Source of the DNA: Carya illinoinensis
Lineage: Eukaryota; Streptophyta; Magnoliopsida; Fagales; Juglandaceae
Direction of reading: 5' to 3'
Assembly: GCF_018687715.1 (NCBI RefSeq)
Contig: NC_056766.1
Location: 14,022,001-14,086,000, forward strand
DNA length: 64,000 nt
Positions 38,101 to 51,895 of this stretch are shown here, one piece after another. The notes under the pieces were generated by a model that was not told where the DNA came from, made no database searches, and worked only from the letters and a program-made list of their open reading frames with translations. The position numbers were made by a program, and so were the translations under genes. Every line of letters starts with the position of its first letter. Position 1 is the first letter of the stretch.

Positions 38101-41100
38101 CATCAGCATTTATTATCTTCACAACGGTACCCTTATAAATAACACATGGATGTAACTCTGTCATTTTAAGTCAGTCATTCTCATATATAAACTAAGATCA
38201 TTGATCTGACTTAAACATCGGAAAGCCATCGGGCACTCGGCGCCACCGTTTTATTTCTTGCAGATGTCTGTGCGGTAGGTGGTGTGAAACAAGTGCGTAA
38301 CAATGGTGTGTTACGTCTAACCAAAAGGAACCAATCTTTTTTATGATCTTTGGAGCTTGAGATTCTTTATGGCCTCACGTGATTGCTCTAGTGAGTTCTG
38401 TTGTTATTGATACCAAAGTTGTAAGAAATATATACTATAGCCCTACCCACTTACGGAACTTGATAAGCTTCTTCAGCAAAAATGTGAGCTGTATGCACTC
38501 TCCCTTTCTCTTTATTTTGATCTTATTTTATTAAAAAAAAATATGTGGACTTGCGTTGGGTTCCAAAGGTCAATAAATAATTCACGCTAACCCCTCAATA
38601 TTCCAGGCCGAGACTGGGTCAGATCTGACTCTTGGGTCAGGTCTCGCATCAGAGAAGATGTCAACGAGCATCTCACGGAAACTCTCCGTTCTCGACGGTG
38701 GAAGAAGGCTATGGGATATAGCTACACTTTTTGGAACCCAACGGTTTGTTTATATTTTTTGTTGGACGATAACGTTTCAACTCTTCTCTTTGATAAGCTT
38801 CTTCTATTTTGCAACTTGTAGTTCTCATTCTTGATGTTCATGGTTCGAAAAGATATTTAGTACTTATAGGTCCATCGTAATGAATGCCCAAGAACCCATA
38901 ATGGATCTTATTACTCTTATAGAGCCACAAAACAATGTAGGCTAGATTGTGCCTCTGTGTTATTTGGAAGAGGTTAACTATAATTAAAGTGGAAAATCGT
39001 GAACGTTATATCCATCAGCATTTATTATCTTCACAACGGTACCCTTATAAATAACACATGGATGTAACTCTGTCATTTTAAGTCAGTCATTCTTATATAT
39101 AAACTAAGATCATTGATCTGACTTCAACATCGGAAAGCCATCGGGCACTCAGCTCCACCGTTTTAGTTCTTGCAGATGTCTGTGCGGTAGGTGGTGTGAA
39201 ACAAGTGCGTAACAATGGTGTGTTACGTCTAACCAAAAAGAACCAATCTTTTTTATGATCTTTGGAGCTTGAGATTCTTTATGGCCTCACGTGATTGCTC
39301 CAGTGAGTTCTGTAGTTATTGATACCAAAGTTCTAAGAAATATATACTATAGCCCTACCCACTTACGGAACTTGATAAGCTTCTTCAGCAAAAATGTGAG
39401 CTGTATGCACTCTCCCTTTCTCTTTATTTTGATCTTATTTTATTAAAAAAAAATATGTGGACTTGCATTGGGTTCCAAAGGTCAATAAATAATTCACGCT
39501 AACCCCTCAATTTTCCAGGCCAAGACTGGGTCAGATCTGACTCTTGGGTCAGGTCTCGCATCAGAGAAGATGTCAACGAGCATCTCACGGAAACTCTCCG
39601 TTCTCGACGGTGGAAGAGGGGTATGCGATATAGTTACACATTTAGGAACCCAACACTTTGTTTATGGTTTTTGTTGGACGATAACGTTTCAACTCTTCTC
39701 TTTGATAAGCTTCTTCTATTTTGCAACTTGTTGTTCTCATTCTTGATGTTCATGGTTCGGAAAGATATTTAGTACTTATAGGTCCATCGTAATGAATGCC
39801 CAAGAACCCATAATGGATCTTATTAGTCTTATAGAGCCACAAAACAATGTAGGCTAGATAATGCCGTTGTGTTATTTGGAAGAGGTTAACTGCAATTAAA
39901 GTGGAAAATCTTGAACGTTATATCCATCAGCATTTATTATCTTCACAACGGTACCCTTATAAATAACACATGGAGGTAACTCTGTCATTTTAAGTCAGTC
40001 ATTCTTATATATAAACTAAGATCATTGATCTGACTTAAGCATCGGAGACCCACCGGGCACTCGGCGCCACCATTTTATTTCTTGCAGATGTCTGTGCGGT
40101 AGGTGGTGTGAATCAAGTGCGTAACAATGGTGTGTTACAAGTCTAATGAAAAAGAACCAATCTTTTTTATGATCGTTGGAGGTTGAGATGATTTATGGCC
40201 TCACGTGATTGCTTCTGTGAGTTCTGTAGTTATTGATACCAAAGTTGCAAGAAAAATAAACTATATGCTACCCTCTTGTGGAACTTGACAAGCTTCTTGA
40301 GCAAAAATGTGAGCGGTATGCACTCTCGCTTTCTCTTTATTTTGATCTTATTTTATGAAAAAAATTAAGTGGACTTGCATTGGGTTCCAAAGGTCAATAA
40401 ATAAGTCACGCTCAGCCTCCAATATTCCAAGCCGAGACTAGGTCAGATCTGACTCTTGGGTCAAGTCTCGCATCAGAGAAGATGTCAACGAGCATCTCAC
40501 GGAAACTCTCCGTTCTCGACGGTGGAAGAAGGCTATGGGATATAGCTACACCTTTAGGAACCCAACGGTTTGTTTATGTTTTTTGTTGGACGATAACGTT
40601 TCAACTCTGCTCTTTCATAAGCTTCTTCTATTTTGCAACTTGTTGTTCTCATTCTTCATGTTCATGGTTCGAAAACACATTTAGTACTTATAGGTCCATC
40701 GTAATGATTGCCCAAGAACCCATAATGGATCTTATTACTCTTATAGAGCCACAAAACAATGTAGGCTAGATTGTGCCTCTGTGTTATTTGGAAGAGGTTA
40801 ACTATAATTAAAGTGGAAAATCGTGAACGTTATATCCATCAGCATTTATTATCTTCACAACGGTACCCTTATAAATAACACATGGAGGTAACTCTGTCAT
40901 TTTAAGTCAGTCATTCTTATATATAAACTAAGATCATTGATCTGACTTAAACATCGGACGGCCATCGGGCACTCGGCGCCACCGTTTTATTTCTTGCAGA
41001 TGTCTGTGCGGTAGGTGGTGTGAAACAAGTGCGTAACAATGGTGTGTTACATCTAACCAAAAAGAACCAATCTTTTTTATGATCTTTGGAGCTTGAGATG

Positions 41101-41309
41101 CTTTATGGCCTCACGTGATTGCTCCAGTGAGTTCTGTAGTTATTGATACCAAAGTTCTAAGAAATATATACTATAGCCGTACCCACTTATGGAACTTGAT
41201 AAGCTTCTTCAGCAAAAATGTGAGCTGTATGCACTCTCACTTTCTCTTTATTTTGATCTTATTTTATTAAAAAAATATGTGGACCTGCATTGGCTTCCAA
41301 AGGTCCATA

Positions 41310-41400
41310 AATAATTCACGCTAACCCACCAATATTCCAGGCCGAGGCTGGGTCAGATCTGACTCTTGGGCACTCGGCGCCACCGTTTTATTTCTTGCAG
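41310..41400 (+). repeat. Chimeric satellite monomer with about 513 bp missing
   Basis: At about 41368-41370 the text passes from CAGATCTGACTCTTGGG (start of the exon-like block) directly to CACTCGGCGCCACCG, which normally lies about 510 bp further on. The markers on either side are at 40763 and 42076, 1313 bp apart instead of about 1826. The junction shares GGG with both parents. It is a deletion or an out-of-register recombination product. Confidence 0.9.
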
Positions 41401-44400
41401 ATGTCTGTGCGGTAGGTGGTGTGAAACAAGTGCGTAACAATGGTGTGTTACAAGTCTAATGAAAAAGAACCAATCTTTTTTATGATCGTTGGAGCTTGAG
41501 ATGATTTATGGCCTGACGTGATTGCTTCTATGAGTTCTGTAGTTATTGATACCAAAGTTGCAAGAAAAATAAACTATATGCTACCCTCTTGTGGAACTTG
41601 ACAAGGTTCTTGAGCAAAAATGTGAGCGGTATGCACTCTCGCTTCCTCTTTATTTTGATCTTATCTTATTAAAAAAATTAAGTGGACTTGCATTGGGTTC
41701 CAAAGGCCAATAAATAATTCACGCTAAGCCCCCAATATTCCAAGCCGAGACTGGGTCAGATCTGACTCTTGGGTCAGGTCTCGCATCAGAGAAGATGTCA
41801 ACGAGCATCTCACGGAAACTCTCCGTTCTCGACGGTGGAAGAAGGCTATGGGATATAGCTACACTTTTAGGAACCCAGCGGTTTGTTTATGTTTTTTGTT
41901 GGACGATAACGTTTCAACTCTTCTCTTTGATAAGCTTCTTGTATTTTGCAACTTGTTGTTCTCATTCTTGATGTTCATGGTTCGAAAACATATTTAGTAC
42001 TTATAGGTCCATCGTAATGAATGCCCAAGAACCCATAATGGATCTTATTAGTCTTATAGAGCCACAAAACAATGTAGGCTAGATTGTGCCGCTGTGTTAT
42101 TTGGAAGAGGTTAACTGTAATTAAAGTGGAAAATCTTGAACGTTATATCCATCAGCATTTATTATCTTCACAACAGTACCCTTATAAATAACACATGGAG
42201 GTAACTCTGTCATTTTAAGTCAGTCATTCTTATATATAAACTAAGATCATTGATCTGACTTAAGCATCGGAGAGCCACCGGGCACTCGGCGCCACCGTTT
42301 TATTTCTTGCAGATGTCTGTGCGGTAGGTGGTGTGAAACAAGTGCGTAACAATGGTGTGTTACGTCTAACGAAAAAGAACCAATCTTTTTTACGATCTTT
42401 GGAGCTTGAGATTCTTTATGGCCTCACGTGATTGCTCCAGTGAGCTCTGTAGTTATTCATACCAAAGTTCTAAGAAATATATACTATAGCCCTACCCACT
42501 TACGGAACTTGATAAGCTTCTTCAACAAAAATGTGAGCTGTATGCACTCTCACTTTCTCTTTATTTTGATCTTATTTTATTAAAAAGAATATGTGGACTT
42601 GCGTTGGGTTCCAAAGGTCACTAAATAATTCACGCTAACCCCTCAATTTTCCAGGCCGAGACTGGGTCAGATCTGACTCTTGGGTCAGGTCTCGCATCAG
42701 AGAAGATGTCAACGAGCATCTCACGGAAACTCTCCGTTCTCGACGGTGGAAGAGGGGTATGCGATATAGTTACACTTTTAGGAACCCAACACTTTGTTTA
42801 TGGTTTTTGTTGGACGATAACATTTCAACTCTTCTCTTTGATAAGCTTCTTCTATTTTGCAACTTGTTGTTCTCATTCTTGATGTTCATGGTTCGGAAAG
42901 ATATTTAGTACTTAGAGGTCCATTGTAATGAATGCCCAAGAACCCATAATGGATCTTATTAGTCTTATAGAGCCACAAAACAATGTAGGCTAGATAATGC
43001 CGCTGTGTTATTTGGAAGAGGTTAACTGTAATTAAAGTGGAAAATCTTGAACGTTATATCCATCAGCATTTATGATCTTCACAACGGTACCCTTATAAAT
43101 AACACATGGAGGTAACTCTGTCATTTTAAGTCAGTCATTCTTATATATAAACTAAGATCATTGATCTGACTTAAGCATCGGAGAGCCACCGGGCACTCGG
43201 CGCCACCATTTTATTTCTTGCAGATGTCTGTGCGGTAGGTGGTGTGAATCAAGTGCGTAACAATGGTGTGTTACAAGTCTAATGAAAAAGAACCAATCTT
43301 TTTTATGATCGTTGGAGCTTGAGATGATTTATGGCCTCACGTGATTGCTTCTGTGAGTTCTGTAGTTATTGATACCAAAGTTGCAAGAAAAATAAACTAT
43401 ATGCTACCCTCTTGTGGAACTTGACAAGCTTCTTGAGCAAAAATGTGAGCGGTATGCACTCTCGCTTTCTCTTTATTTTGATCTTATTTTATGAAAAAAA
43501 TTAAGTGGACTTGCATTGGGTTCCAAAGGTCAATAAATAATTCACGCTAAGCCTCCAATATTCCAAGCCGAGACTAGGTCAGATCTGACTCTTGGGTCAG
43601 GTCTCGCATCAGAGAAGATGTCAACGAGCATCTCACGGAAACTCTCCGTTCTCGACGGTGGAAGAAGGCTATGGGATATAGCTACACCTTTAGGAACCCA
43701 ACGGTTTGTTTATGTTTTTTGTTGGACGATAACGTTTCAACTCTTCTCTTTGATAAGCTTCTTCTATTTTGCAACTTGTTGTTCTCATTCTTGATGTTCA
43801 TGGTTCGAAAACATATTTAGTACTTATAGGTCCATCGTAATGATTGCCCAAGAACCCATAATGGATCTTATTACTCTTATAGAGCCACAAAACAATGTAG
43901 GCTAGATTGTGCCTCTGTGTTATTTGGAAGAGGTTAACTATAATTAAAGTGGAAAATCGTGAACGTTATATCCATCAGCATTTATTATCTTCACAACGGT
44001 ACCCTTATAAATAACACATGGAGGTAACTCTGTCATTTTAAGTCAGTCATTCTTATATATAAACTAAGATCATTGATCTGACTTAAACATCGGAGAGCCA
44101 CCGGGCACTCGGCGCCACCGTTTTATTTCTTGCAAATGTCTGTGCGGTAGGTGGTGTGAAACAAGTGCGTAACAATGGTGTGTTACAAGTCTAATGAAAA
44201 AGAACCAATCTTTTTTATGATCGTTGGAGCATGAGATGATTTATGGCCTCACGTGATTGCTTTTGTGAGTTCTGTAGTTATTGATACCAAAGTTGCAAGA
44301 AAAATAAACTATATGCTACCCTCTTGTGGAACTTGACAAGCTTCTTGAGCAAAAATGTGAGCGGTATGCACTCTCACTTTCTCTTTATTTTGATCTTATT

Positions 44401-47400
44401 TTATTAAAAAAATGAAGTGGACTTGCATTGGGTTCCAAAGGCCAATAAATAATTCACGCTAAGCCCCCAATATTCCAAGCCGAGACTGGGTCAGATCTTA
44501 CCCTTGGGTCAGGTCTCGCATCAGAGAAGATGTCAACCAGCATCTCACGGAAACTCTCCGTTCTCGACGGTGGAAGAAGGCTATGGGATATAGCTACACT
44601 TTTAGGAACCCAGCGGTTTGTTTATGTTTGTTGGACGATAACGTTTCAACTCTTCTCTTTGATAAGCTTCTTCTATTTTGCAACTTGTTGTTCTCATTCT
44701 TGATGTTCATGGTTCGAAAACAAATTTAGTACTTATAGGTCCATCGTAATGAATGCCCAAGAACCCATAATGGATCTTATTCGTCTTATAGAGCCACAAA
44801 ACAATGTAGGCTAGATTGTGCCTCTGTGTTATTTGGAAGAGGTTAACTATAATTAAAGTGGAAAATCGTGAACGTTATATCCATCAGCATTTATTTTCTT
44901 CACAACGGTACCCTTATAAATAACACATGGAGGTAACTCTATCATTTTAAGTCAGTCATTCTTATATATAAACTAAGTTCATTGATCTGACTTAAGCATC
45001 GGAGAGCCACCGGGCACTCGGCGCCACCGTTTTATTTCTTGCAGATGTCTGTGTGGTAGGTGGTGTGAAACAAGTGCGTAACAATGGTGTGTTACAAGTC
45101 TAACGAAAAAGAACCAATCTTTTTTATGATCTTTGGAGCTTGAGATTCTTTATGGCCCCACGTGATTGCTCCAGTGAGTTCTGTAGTTATTGATACCAAA
45201 GTTCTAAGAAATATATACTATAGCCCTACCCACTTACGGAACTTGATAAGCTTCTTCAGCAAAAATGTGAGCTGTATGCACTCTCACTTTCTCTTTATTT
45301 TGATCTTATTTTATTTAAAAAAATATGTGGACTAGCGTTGGGTTCCAAAGGTCAATAAATAATTCACGCTAACCCCCCAATATTCCAGGCCGAGACTAGG
45401 TCAGATCTAACTCTTGGGTCAGGTCTCGCATCAGAGAAGATGTCAACGAGCATCTCACGGAAACTCTCCATTCTCGACGGTGGAAGGAGGGTATGGGATA
45501 TAGCTACACTTTTAGGAACCCAGCGCTTTGTTTATGTTTTTTGATGGACGATAACGTTTCAACTCTTCTCTTTGATAAGCTTCTTCTATTTTGCAACTTG
45601 TTGTTCTCGTTCTTGATGTTCGTGGTTCGAAAAGATATTTAGTACTTATAGGTCTATCGTAATGAATGCCGAAGAACCCATATTGGATCTTATTAGTCTT
45701 ATAGAGCCACAAAAGAATGTAGGCTTGATAGTGCCTCTGTGTTATTTGGAAGAGGTTAACTGCAATTAATGTGGAAAATCGTGAACATTATATCCATCAG
45801 TATTTATTGTCTTCACGACGGTACCCTTATAAATAACACAAAGAGGTAACTCAGTCATTTTAATTCAGTCATTCTTATATACAAACTAAGATCATTAGTC
45901 TGACTTAAGGATTGGAGAGCCACCGGGCGATCGGTGCCACCATTTTATTTCTTGCAGTTGTCTGTGCTGTAGGTGGTGTGAAACAAGTGTGCGTTACAGG
46001 TCTAACGAAAAATAACCAATCTTTCTTATGATCTTTGGAGCTTGAGATGCTTTGTGGCCTCACATGGCTGCTTCACTGAGCTGTGTAGTTATTGATACCA
46101 AAGTTACAAGAAAAATAAACTATAGCCCTACCCACTTGCGCAACTTGAGAAGCTTCTTTAGCAAAAATGTGAGCTGTGTGCACTGTCGCTTTCTCTTTAT
46201 TTTTATCTTATTTTATTTAAACAATTATGTGGACTTGCATTGGGTTCCAAAGGTCAATGAATAATTCACGCTAACCCCCCAATATTCCAAGCCGAGACTG
46301 GGTTAGATCTGACACTTGGGTCAGGTCTCGCATCAGAGAAGATGTCAACGAGCATATCACGGAAACTCTCCGTTCTCGACGGTGGAAGAAGGGTATGTGA
46401 TATATCTACACTTTTTGGAACCCAACGCTTTGTTTCTATTTTTTGTTGGACAATAACGTTTCAACTCTTCTCTTAGATGAGCTTATTCTATATTGCAACC
46501 TCTTTTTCTCATTCTTGATGTTGATGGTTCGAAAAGATATTTAGTACTTATAGGTCCGTCATAATGAATGCCCAAGAACCCAAAATGGATCTGATTAGTC
46601 TTATAGAGCCACAAAACAATGTAGGCTAGATAATGCCTCCATGTTATTTGGGAGATGTTAACTGCAATTAATGTGCAAAATCGTGAACGTTATATCCATC
46701 AGTATTTATTATCTTCACAACGGTACCCTTATAAATAACACTTAGAGGTAACACTGTCATTTCAATTCAGTCATTCTTATATACAAACTAAGATCATTAA
46801 TCTGACTTAAGCATCGGACAGCCACCGGGCACTCGGTGCCACCATTTTACTTCTTGCAGATGTCTGTGCGGTAGGTGGTGTGAGACAAGTGCATAACAGT
46901 GGTGTGTTACAAGTCTAACGAAAAAGAACCAATCTTTTTTATGATTATTGGAGCTTGAGATGCTTTATGGCCTCACGTGATTGCTTCCCTGAGTTCTGTA
47001 GTTATTGATACCAAAGTTGCAAGAAAAATAAACTATAGCCCAACCCACTTGCGGAACTTGATAAGCTTCTTTAGAAAAAATGTGAGCTGTATGCACTCTC
47101 ACTTTTTTTTTTTTTTTAATCTTATATTTTTTAAACAATTATGTGGACTTGCATTGGGTTCCAAAGGTCAATAAATAATTCACGCTAGGCCCCCAATATT
47201 CCTAGCCGAGACTGGGTCAGATCTGACTCTTGGGTTTGGTCTTGCATTAGAGAAGATGTCGACAAGCATGTCACGGAAACTCTCCGTTGTCGACGGTGGA
47301 AGAAGGGTATGGGATATAGGTACACTTTTAGGAACCCAACGCTTTCTTTATGTTTTTTGTTGGACGATAACTTTTCAACTCTTCTCTTAGATAAGCTTAT

Positions 47401-49382
47401 TCTATTTTGCAACTTGTTGTTCTCATTCTTGATGTTGATGGTTCGGAAGGTTATTTAGTACTTATAGGTCCATCATAATGAATGCCAAAGAACCCATGAT
47501 GGATCTGATTAGTCTTATAGAGCCACGAAACAATGTAGGCTAGGTAATGCCTCTGTGTTATTTGGAAGAGGTTAACTGCAATTAGTGTGGAAAATTGTAA
47601 ACGTTATATCCATCAGTATTTATTATCTTCACGACGGTACTCTTATAAATAACACATAGAGGTAACTATGTCATTTCAATTCAGTCATTCTTATATACAA
47701 ACTAAGATAATTAATCTGACATATGCAATGGAGAACCACCGGGAACTCGGTGCCACTGTGTTATTTCTTGCCAATGTCTGTGCAGTTGGTGGTGTGAAAC
47801 AAGTCCCTAACAATGGTGTTTTACAGGTTTAACGAAAAAGAACCAATCTTTTTTATGATCTTTGGAGGTTCAGATGTTTTATGGGCTCGCGTGATTGCTC
47901 CGGTGAGTTCTGTAGTTATTGATACCAAAGTTGCAAGAAAAATATACTATAGCCCTACCCACTTGTGGAACTTCATAAGCTACTTGAGCAAAAATGTGAG
48001 CTGTATGGAATCTCACCTTCTCCTTACTTTTATCTTATTTAATTAAGAAAATTATGTGGACTTGCATTGGGTTCCAAAGGTCAATAAAAAATCCACGCTA
48101 ACCCCGCAATATTCCAAGCCGAGACTTGGTCAGATCTGACTCTTTCGTCAGGTCTCGCATCAGAGAAGATGTCGAGGAGCATCTCACAGAAACTCTCCAT
48201 TCTTGACGGTGGAAGAAGGGTACGGGATATAGCTACACTTTTAGGAACCCAACAATTTGTTTATTTTTTTTATGGTCGATAACATTTCTACACTTCCCTT
48301 AGATAAGCTTCTTCTATTTTGCAACCTCTTTTTCTCATTCGTGATAATGATAGTGGGAAACGATATTTAGTACTTATAGATGCATCATAGTTAATGCCCA
48401 AGAACCCAGAATGGATCTGATTAGTCTTATAGAGCTACAAAACAATGTAGGCTAGATAATGCCTCCGTGTTATTTGGAAGAGGTTAACTGCAATGAATGC
48501 GGAAAATCGTCAACGTTATATCCATCAGTATTTATTATCTTCACGACAGTACCCTTATAAGTAACACATAGAGGAAACTCTGTCATTTCAATTTAGTCAT
48601 TCTTATATATGCACTAGGATCATTAATCTGACTTAAGCATCAGAGAACCACCAGGCACTCGGTGCCATAATGTTATTTCTTGAAGATGTGTGTGCAATTG
48701 GTGCTGTGAAACAAGTCCGTAACAATGGTGTTTTACAAGTTTAACAAAAAAGAACCAATCTTTTTAATGATGTTTGGAGCTTGAGATGCTTTATTGCCTC
48801 ACGTGATTGCTCCGGTGAGTTCTGTAATTATTCATACAAGAAAAATATACTATAGCCCTGCCCACTTGTGGAACTTGATAAGCTTCTTGGGTGAAAATGT
48901 GAGCAGTAAGCACTCTCGCTTTCTCTTTATTTTTATCTTATTTTATTTAAACAATTATGTCGACTTGCTTTGGGTTTCAAAGGTCAATAAATAATCTACG
49001 CTAACCCCCCAATATTCCAAGCTGAGACTGGGTCAGATCTGACTCTTGGGTTAGGTCTCGCATTAGAGAAGATGTCGACAAGCATGTCACGGAAACTCTT
49101 CGTTCTCAACGCTGGAAGAAGGGCAAGGGATATAGCTACACTTTTAGGAACCCAAAGCTTTGTTTACTTTTTTTGTTGGTCAATAACGTTTCAACGCTTC
49201 TTTTAGATAAGCTTCTTTTATTTTGCAACCTCTTTTTCTCATTCTTGATGTTGATGGTTGGAAAAGATATTTAGCACTTATAGGTCCATTGTAGTGAATG
49301 CCCAAGAACCCATAATGGATCTGAGTAGTCATATAGAGCCACAAAACAATGTAGGCTAGATAATCCCTTCATGTTATTTGGA

Positions 49383-49387
49383 AGCGG
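49383..49387 (+). repeat. Target-site duplication, left copy
   Basis: AGCGG next to the retrotransposon's TGTTGCG end; the right copy at 56703 is AGAGG. The uninterrupted monomer reads TTTGGAAGAGGTTAACT at this place, so the original target was AGAGG and the left copy has one later change. Confidence 0.9.
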
Positions 49388-51371
49388 TGTTGCGACTAAA
49401 CTCTGACTCAAATTAATGAATCAAAATTTAAGTGCAGTTTTACTTGCAAGTATACAGGCGTTGTAGTATCTTACAGGATCGAATCCACAGGGAAAGGTTA
49501 CTTAAAATTAAACTTGTTGAAAAATGTGAAAAACTTCACAAACAGAAAACAAAATGATGATATGTACAGTGGATGGAAGAGGTTACTAGTCATGGACTAG
49601 ATTCATATTTTTAGATGTTTGATTGTCGGATTCAAATGTAAATGACTACAAATTAATTAAAAAGCAATGCAAAAAGATAATCGAAATTGAAATTGGAGTG
49701 TCTAAAAAGAAAACAAATTAACGAACACTTGGGTTGGGTTTGAGACTTTCTTTATTTTGGATTCTAGATAATTTTCTCGATTAACAACCCAATCAAGGCA
49801 TTGATAATCGGAAGATAAAAAGGTTAAGCTCAAGTTTTGCAATATTTTCCTAAGGGATTTTCTATTTTACTAGCCGAACACACATTAACAAACAAACGAG
49901 AGAAGCCTTGATAATTTTCAAGCTTTTGTTGTGCCTTACGTCAACAACAAAACAAGAGCAAGAGCTTCAATCTTTGTTCAATTTAAATCCAACTAGTAAC
50001 TTAGTGAAATCAACATTCAACCATAAAATATTGCATCGATCTAGAACCTAAAATAAATTAAGTCTCATTCCACAACCCAAGTTTTAGAATTTAGCTACAC
50101 ATTATGTTTGTAACAACAAAAATTAATCTTAACAAAGCCATATTAAAATCTGTGAGAACGTATTCAAATGAGATGAAAACTAATATTAACCGGACGAAAG
50201 ATAAAGGAACAAGTATAAAAACTACAATAAGCAACGTAAACGAAAAGGTAAAGGTAACAGAAAATAAATTCCAGCCATCTCTTGAATTCTAAACTAACAA
50301 GAACGAAAAGAAAACATAACCAAAGCTAAGAACAAAATTCTGCTGATGCCACTTGAAAACAGAAAACAAAAAGAAGACAACTGAAAATAAATGAACTCCC
50401 CTTCCTACTCTGCTGTCCGAATGAGAAAACAAAGAAAACAGAAAATAAACAACTTAGCTACCCTGTAGCCGAATCAAAATCACAAGAAAAACAACAACTT
50501 CAACTCCCTTTGGTTACACGAAAAGAAGAACTTCTAAAAACTAAACTCCCCCTACTCTACTATCCCGAACTCCAGCTGGTCTCACTCCAGCTCAAGTCCG
50601 AAGTCCAACCCTTCCTAAACTCCTACTCCTCCAGCTCCTCGGGTTCCCCTCCTTTTTGTATCAAAGCAAACTCTACCCAAACCGACCCCACACTTCTCAC
50701 ACTCACTATATTCATGCATTCACTTTCAGCACTACTCCACTCACTACTCCACTCCTTTCACCTCAATCTCTCGGCTCTCTCTCTATTCTTGTCTCCAATC
50801 TCCCTTTCTTCTGTGCTTTATCTGCTGTCATGCATGTTTGCTTTCCATATGAAGCTGTGCAGGTTGCTGCTTTGTATTTCCATGTGTGTGGTTTGTTGAG
50901 TGCTGTCCGAAATCTTGCATGTGAGCTGGTGTGTAGCTGTCCCACGTGATGCTGCATTTTGAACCGAGTGTGAGTTTCTTTTTTTTTCTTTGCACGGAAA
51001 GGGCCAAGTCACATTTGCCAAGTTGCCATAAAGAGAAAGTCTCCTCAGAACCTGTAGACAAAAACAAAACAAAAAACTAACTAACCCTAACAATTCTCTC
51101 TTTGAATTTTATTTAAACTGAAAATAAGAAAGAAAGAAATAACACTCAAAAATAAATTATCAAAAACAGACTATATATATGTGAGGAAATATTGTCCAAT
51201 TACATCATAGTTGTAAAATTAAGCATAAACATGATATTAATCTATTAAAAATCACAACTCGTATTTATGCTTATTAACTATTTTTCCATCTAAAACCAAT
51301 AATAATGTCATGAAGAATTTAAAATATATTGGTTTTAAATAGCTAAAACATGCAATATTTCGGCTCAATCA
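49388..51371 (-). repeat. 3' LTR of the non-autonomous element
   Basis: About 1984 bp, on the plus strand running from TGTTGCGACTAAAC to CGGCTCAATCA. It is nearly identical to 54718-56702. It contains GTACTAGTCATGGACTAG-like and ACAACCCAATCAAGGC motifs and a pyrimidine-rich stretch (about 50570-50820). Open frames inside it (for example 50510-50899) are low-complexity, are mirrored in the other LTR, and are not supported as genes. Confidence 0.93.
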
Positions 51372-51386
51372 CACCCCCCAACTAGC
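51372..51386 (-). other. Polypurine tract of the non-autonomous element
   Basis: Read on the minus strand, CTAGTTGGGGGGTG abuts the 3' LTR. Just upstream, TTTTGCT (complement of 51403-51409) and AGCAAAA (complement of 51388-51394) form a 7-bp stem with an 8-base loop. A G-run preceded by such a stem is familiar from plant Tat/Athila elements. Confidence 0.8.
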
Positions 51387-51837
51387 TTTTTGCTAATCCT
51401 TGAGCAAAATAGTGAAAATTAATTGAGATGAATATTGCATAAAGCTCGAAATTCAAACAAAAACAATCAAACATAATTCTGAATTCTCACAAAAAAATTG
51501 ATTCGTGACTACTCAACACCAGAAGTTGTATCCACAAGGAAAGTCTCAGTAATTGTTCACATAGAATTGGGCAAATGTATCAGAACTCGAATATGTATGT
51601 GTGGCTAAACTTCTGTATGTTCCTCACTAATAAACATGATTTATCATAGGATTTTTCAACCTTAAGATTAATCATTTTTTATTCTAACTACCTCAAAGCC
51701 TAAGGGACTAGCAGTTTTCACGCCAACTCTGTTTAAAGGTTGATCATTCAACCCCCAAAGTTTTGGGTAACTGTTTCTAGCCCTTTATTTAGGAAAACTT
51801 ACACGATATTTTTTTTTTTCGTTTTCTTTTCTTTTCG

Positions 51838-51895
<58 letters not shown>

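Larger units (their letters stand above)
16041..49387 (+). repeat. Satellite array, monomer about 913 bp, main block
   Basis: Head-to-tail monomers. The marker TGTAGGCTAGA (or a one-base variant) recurs at about 16135, 17048, 17961, 18874, 19786, 20699, 21612 and so on to 49353: 37 copies, almost all 910-914 bp apart. Conserved segments in order: a CCGAGACTGGGTCAGATCTG block, TATGGGATATAGCTACAC, GATAAGCTTCTTCTA, the marker, CGGTACCCTTATAAATAACA, GGGCACTCGG, TTTCTTGCAGATGTCTGTG, GGCCTCACGTGATTG and TATGTGGACTTGC. Monomers from about 17 to 45.7 kb are very similar; those at 16-17 kb and 45.7-49.4 kb are more diverged. Reading frames of 60-105 codons differ from unit to unit, so I call no protein. 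The block is interrupted at 49388 by a retrotransposon and resumes at 56703. Confidence 0.95.

Noticed and set aside
16041..49387. CRISPR array or rDNA/5S tandem array
   Set aside because: The 913-bp units have no short repeat-spacer pattern, and I recognise no rRNA gene or 5S sequence in them.
50510..50899. 129-codon frame in the 3' LTR and its 146-codon counterpart at 55840-56280
   Set aside because: Both are inside LTRs, their reading frames diverge after a 1-bp indel, and the composition is simple; no support for a protein.
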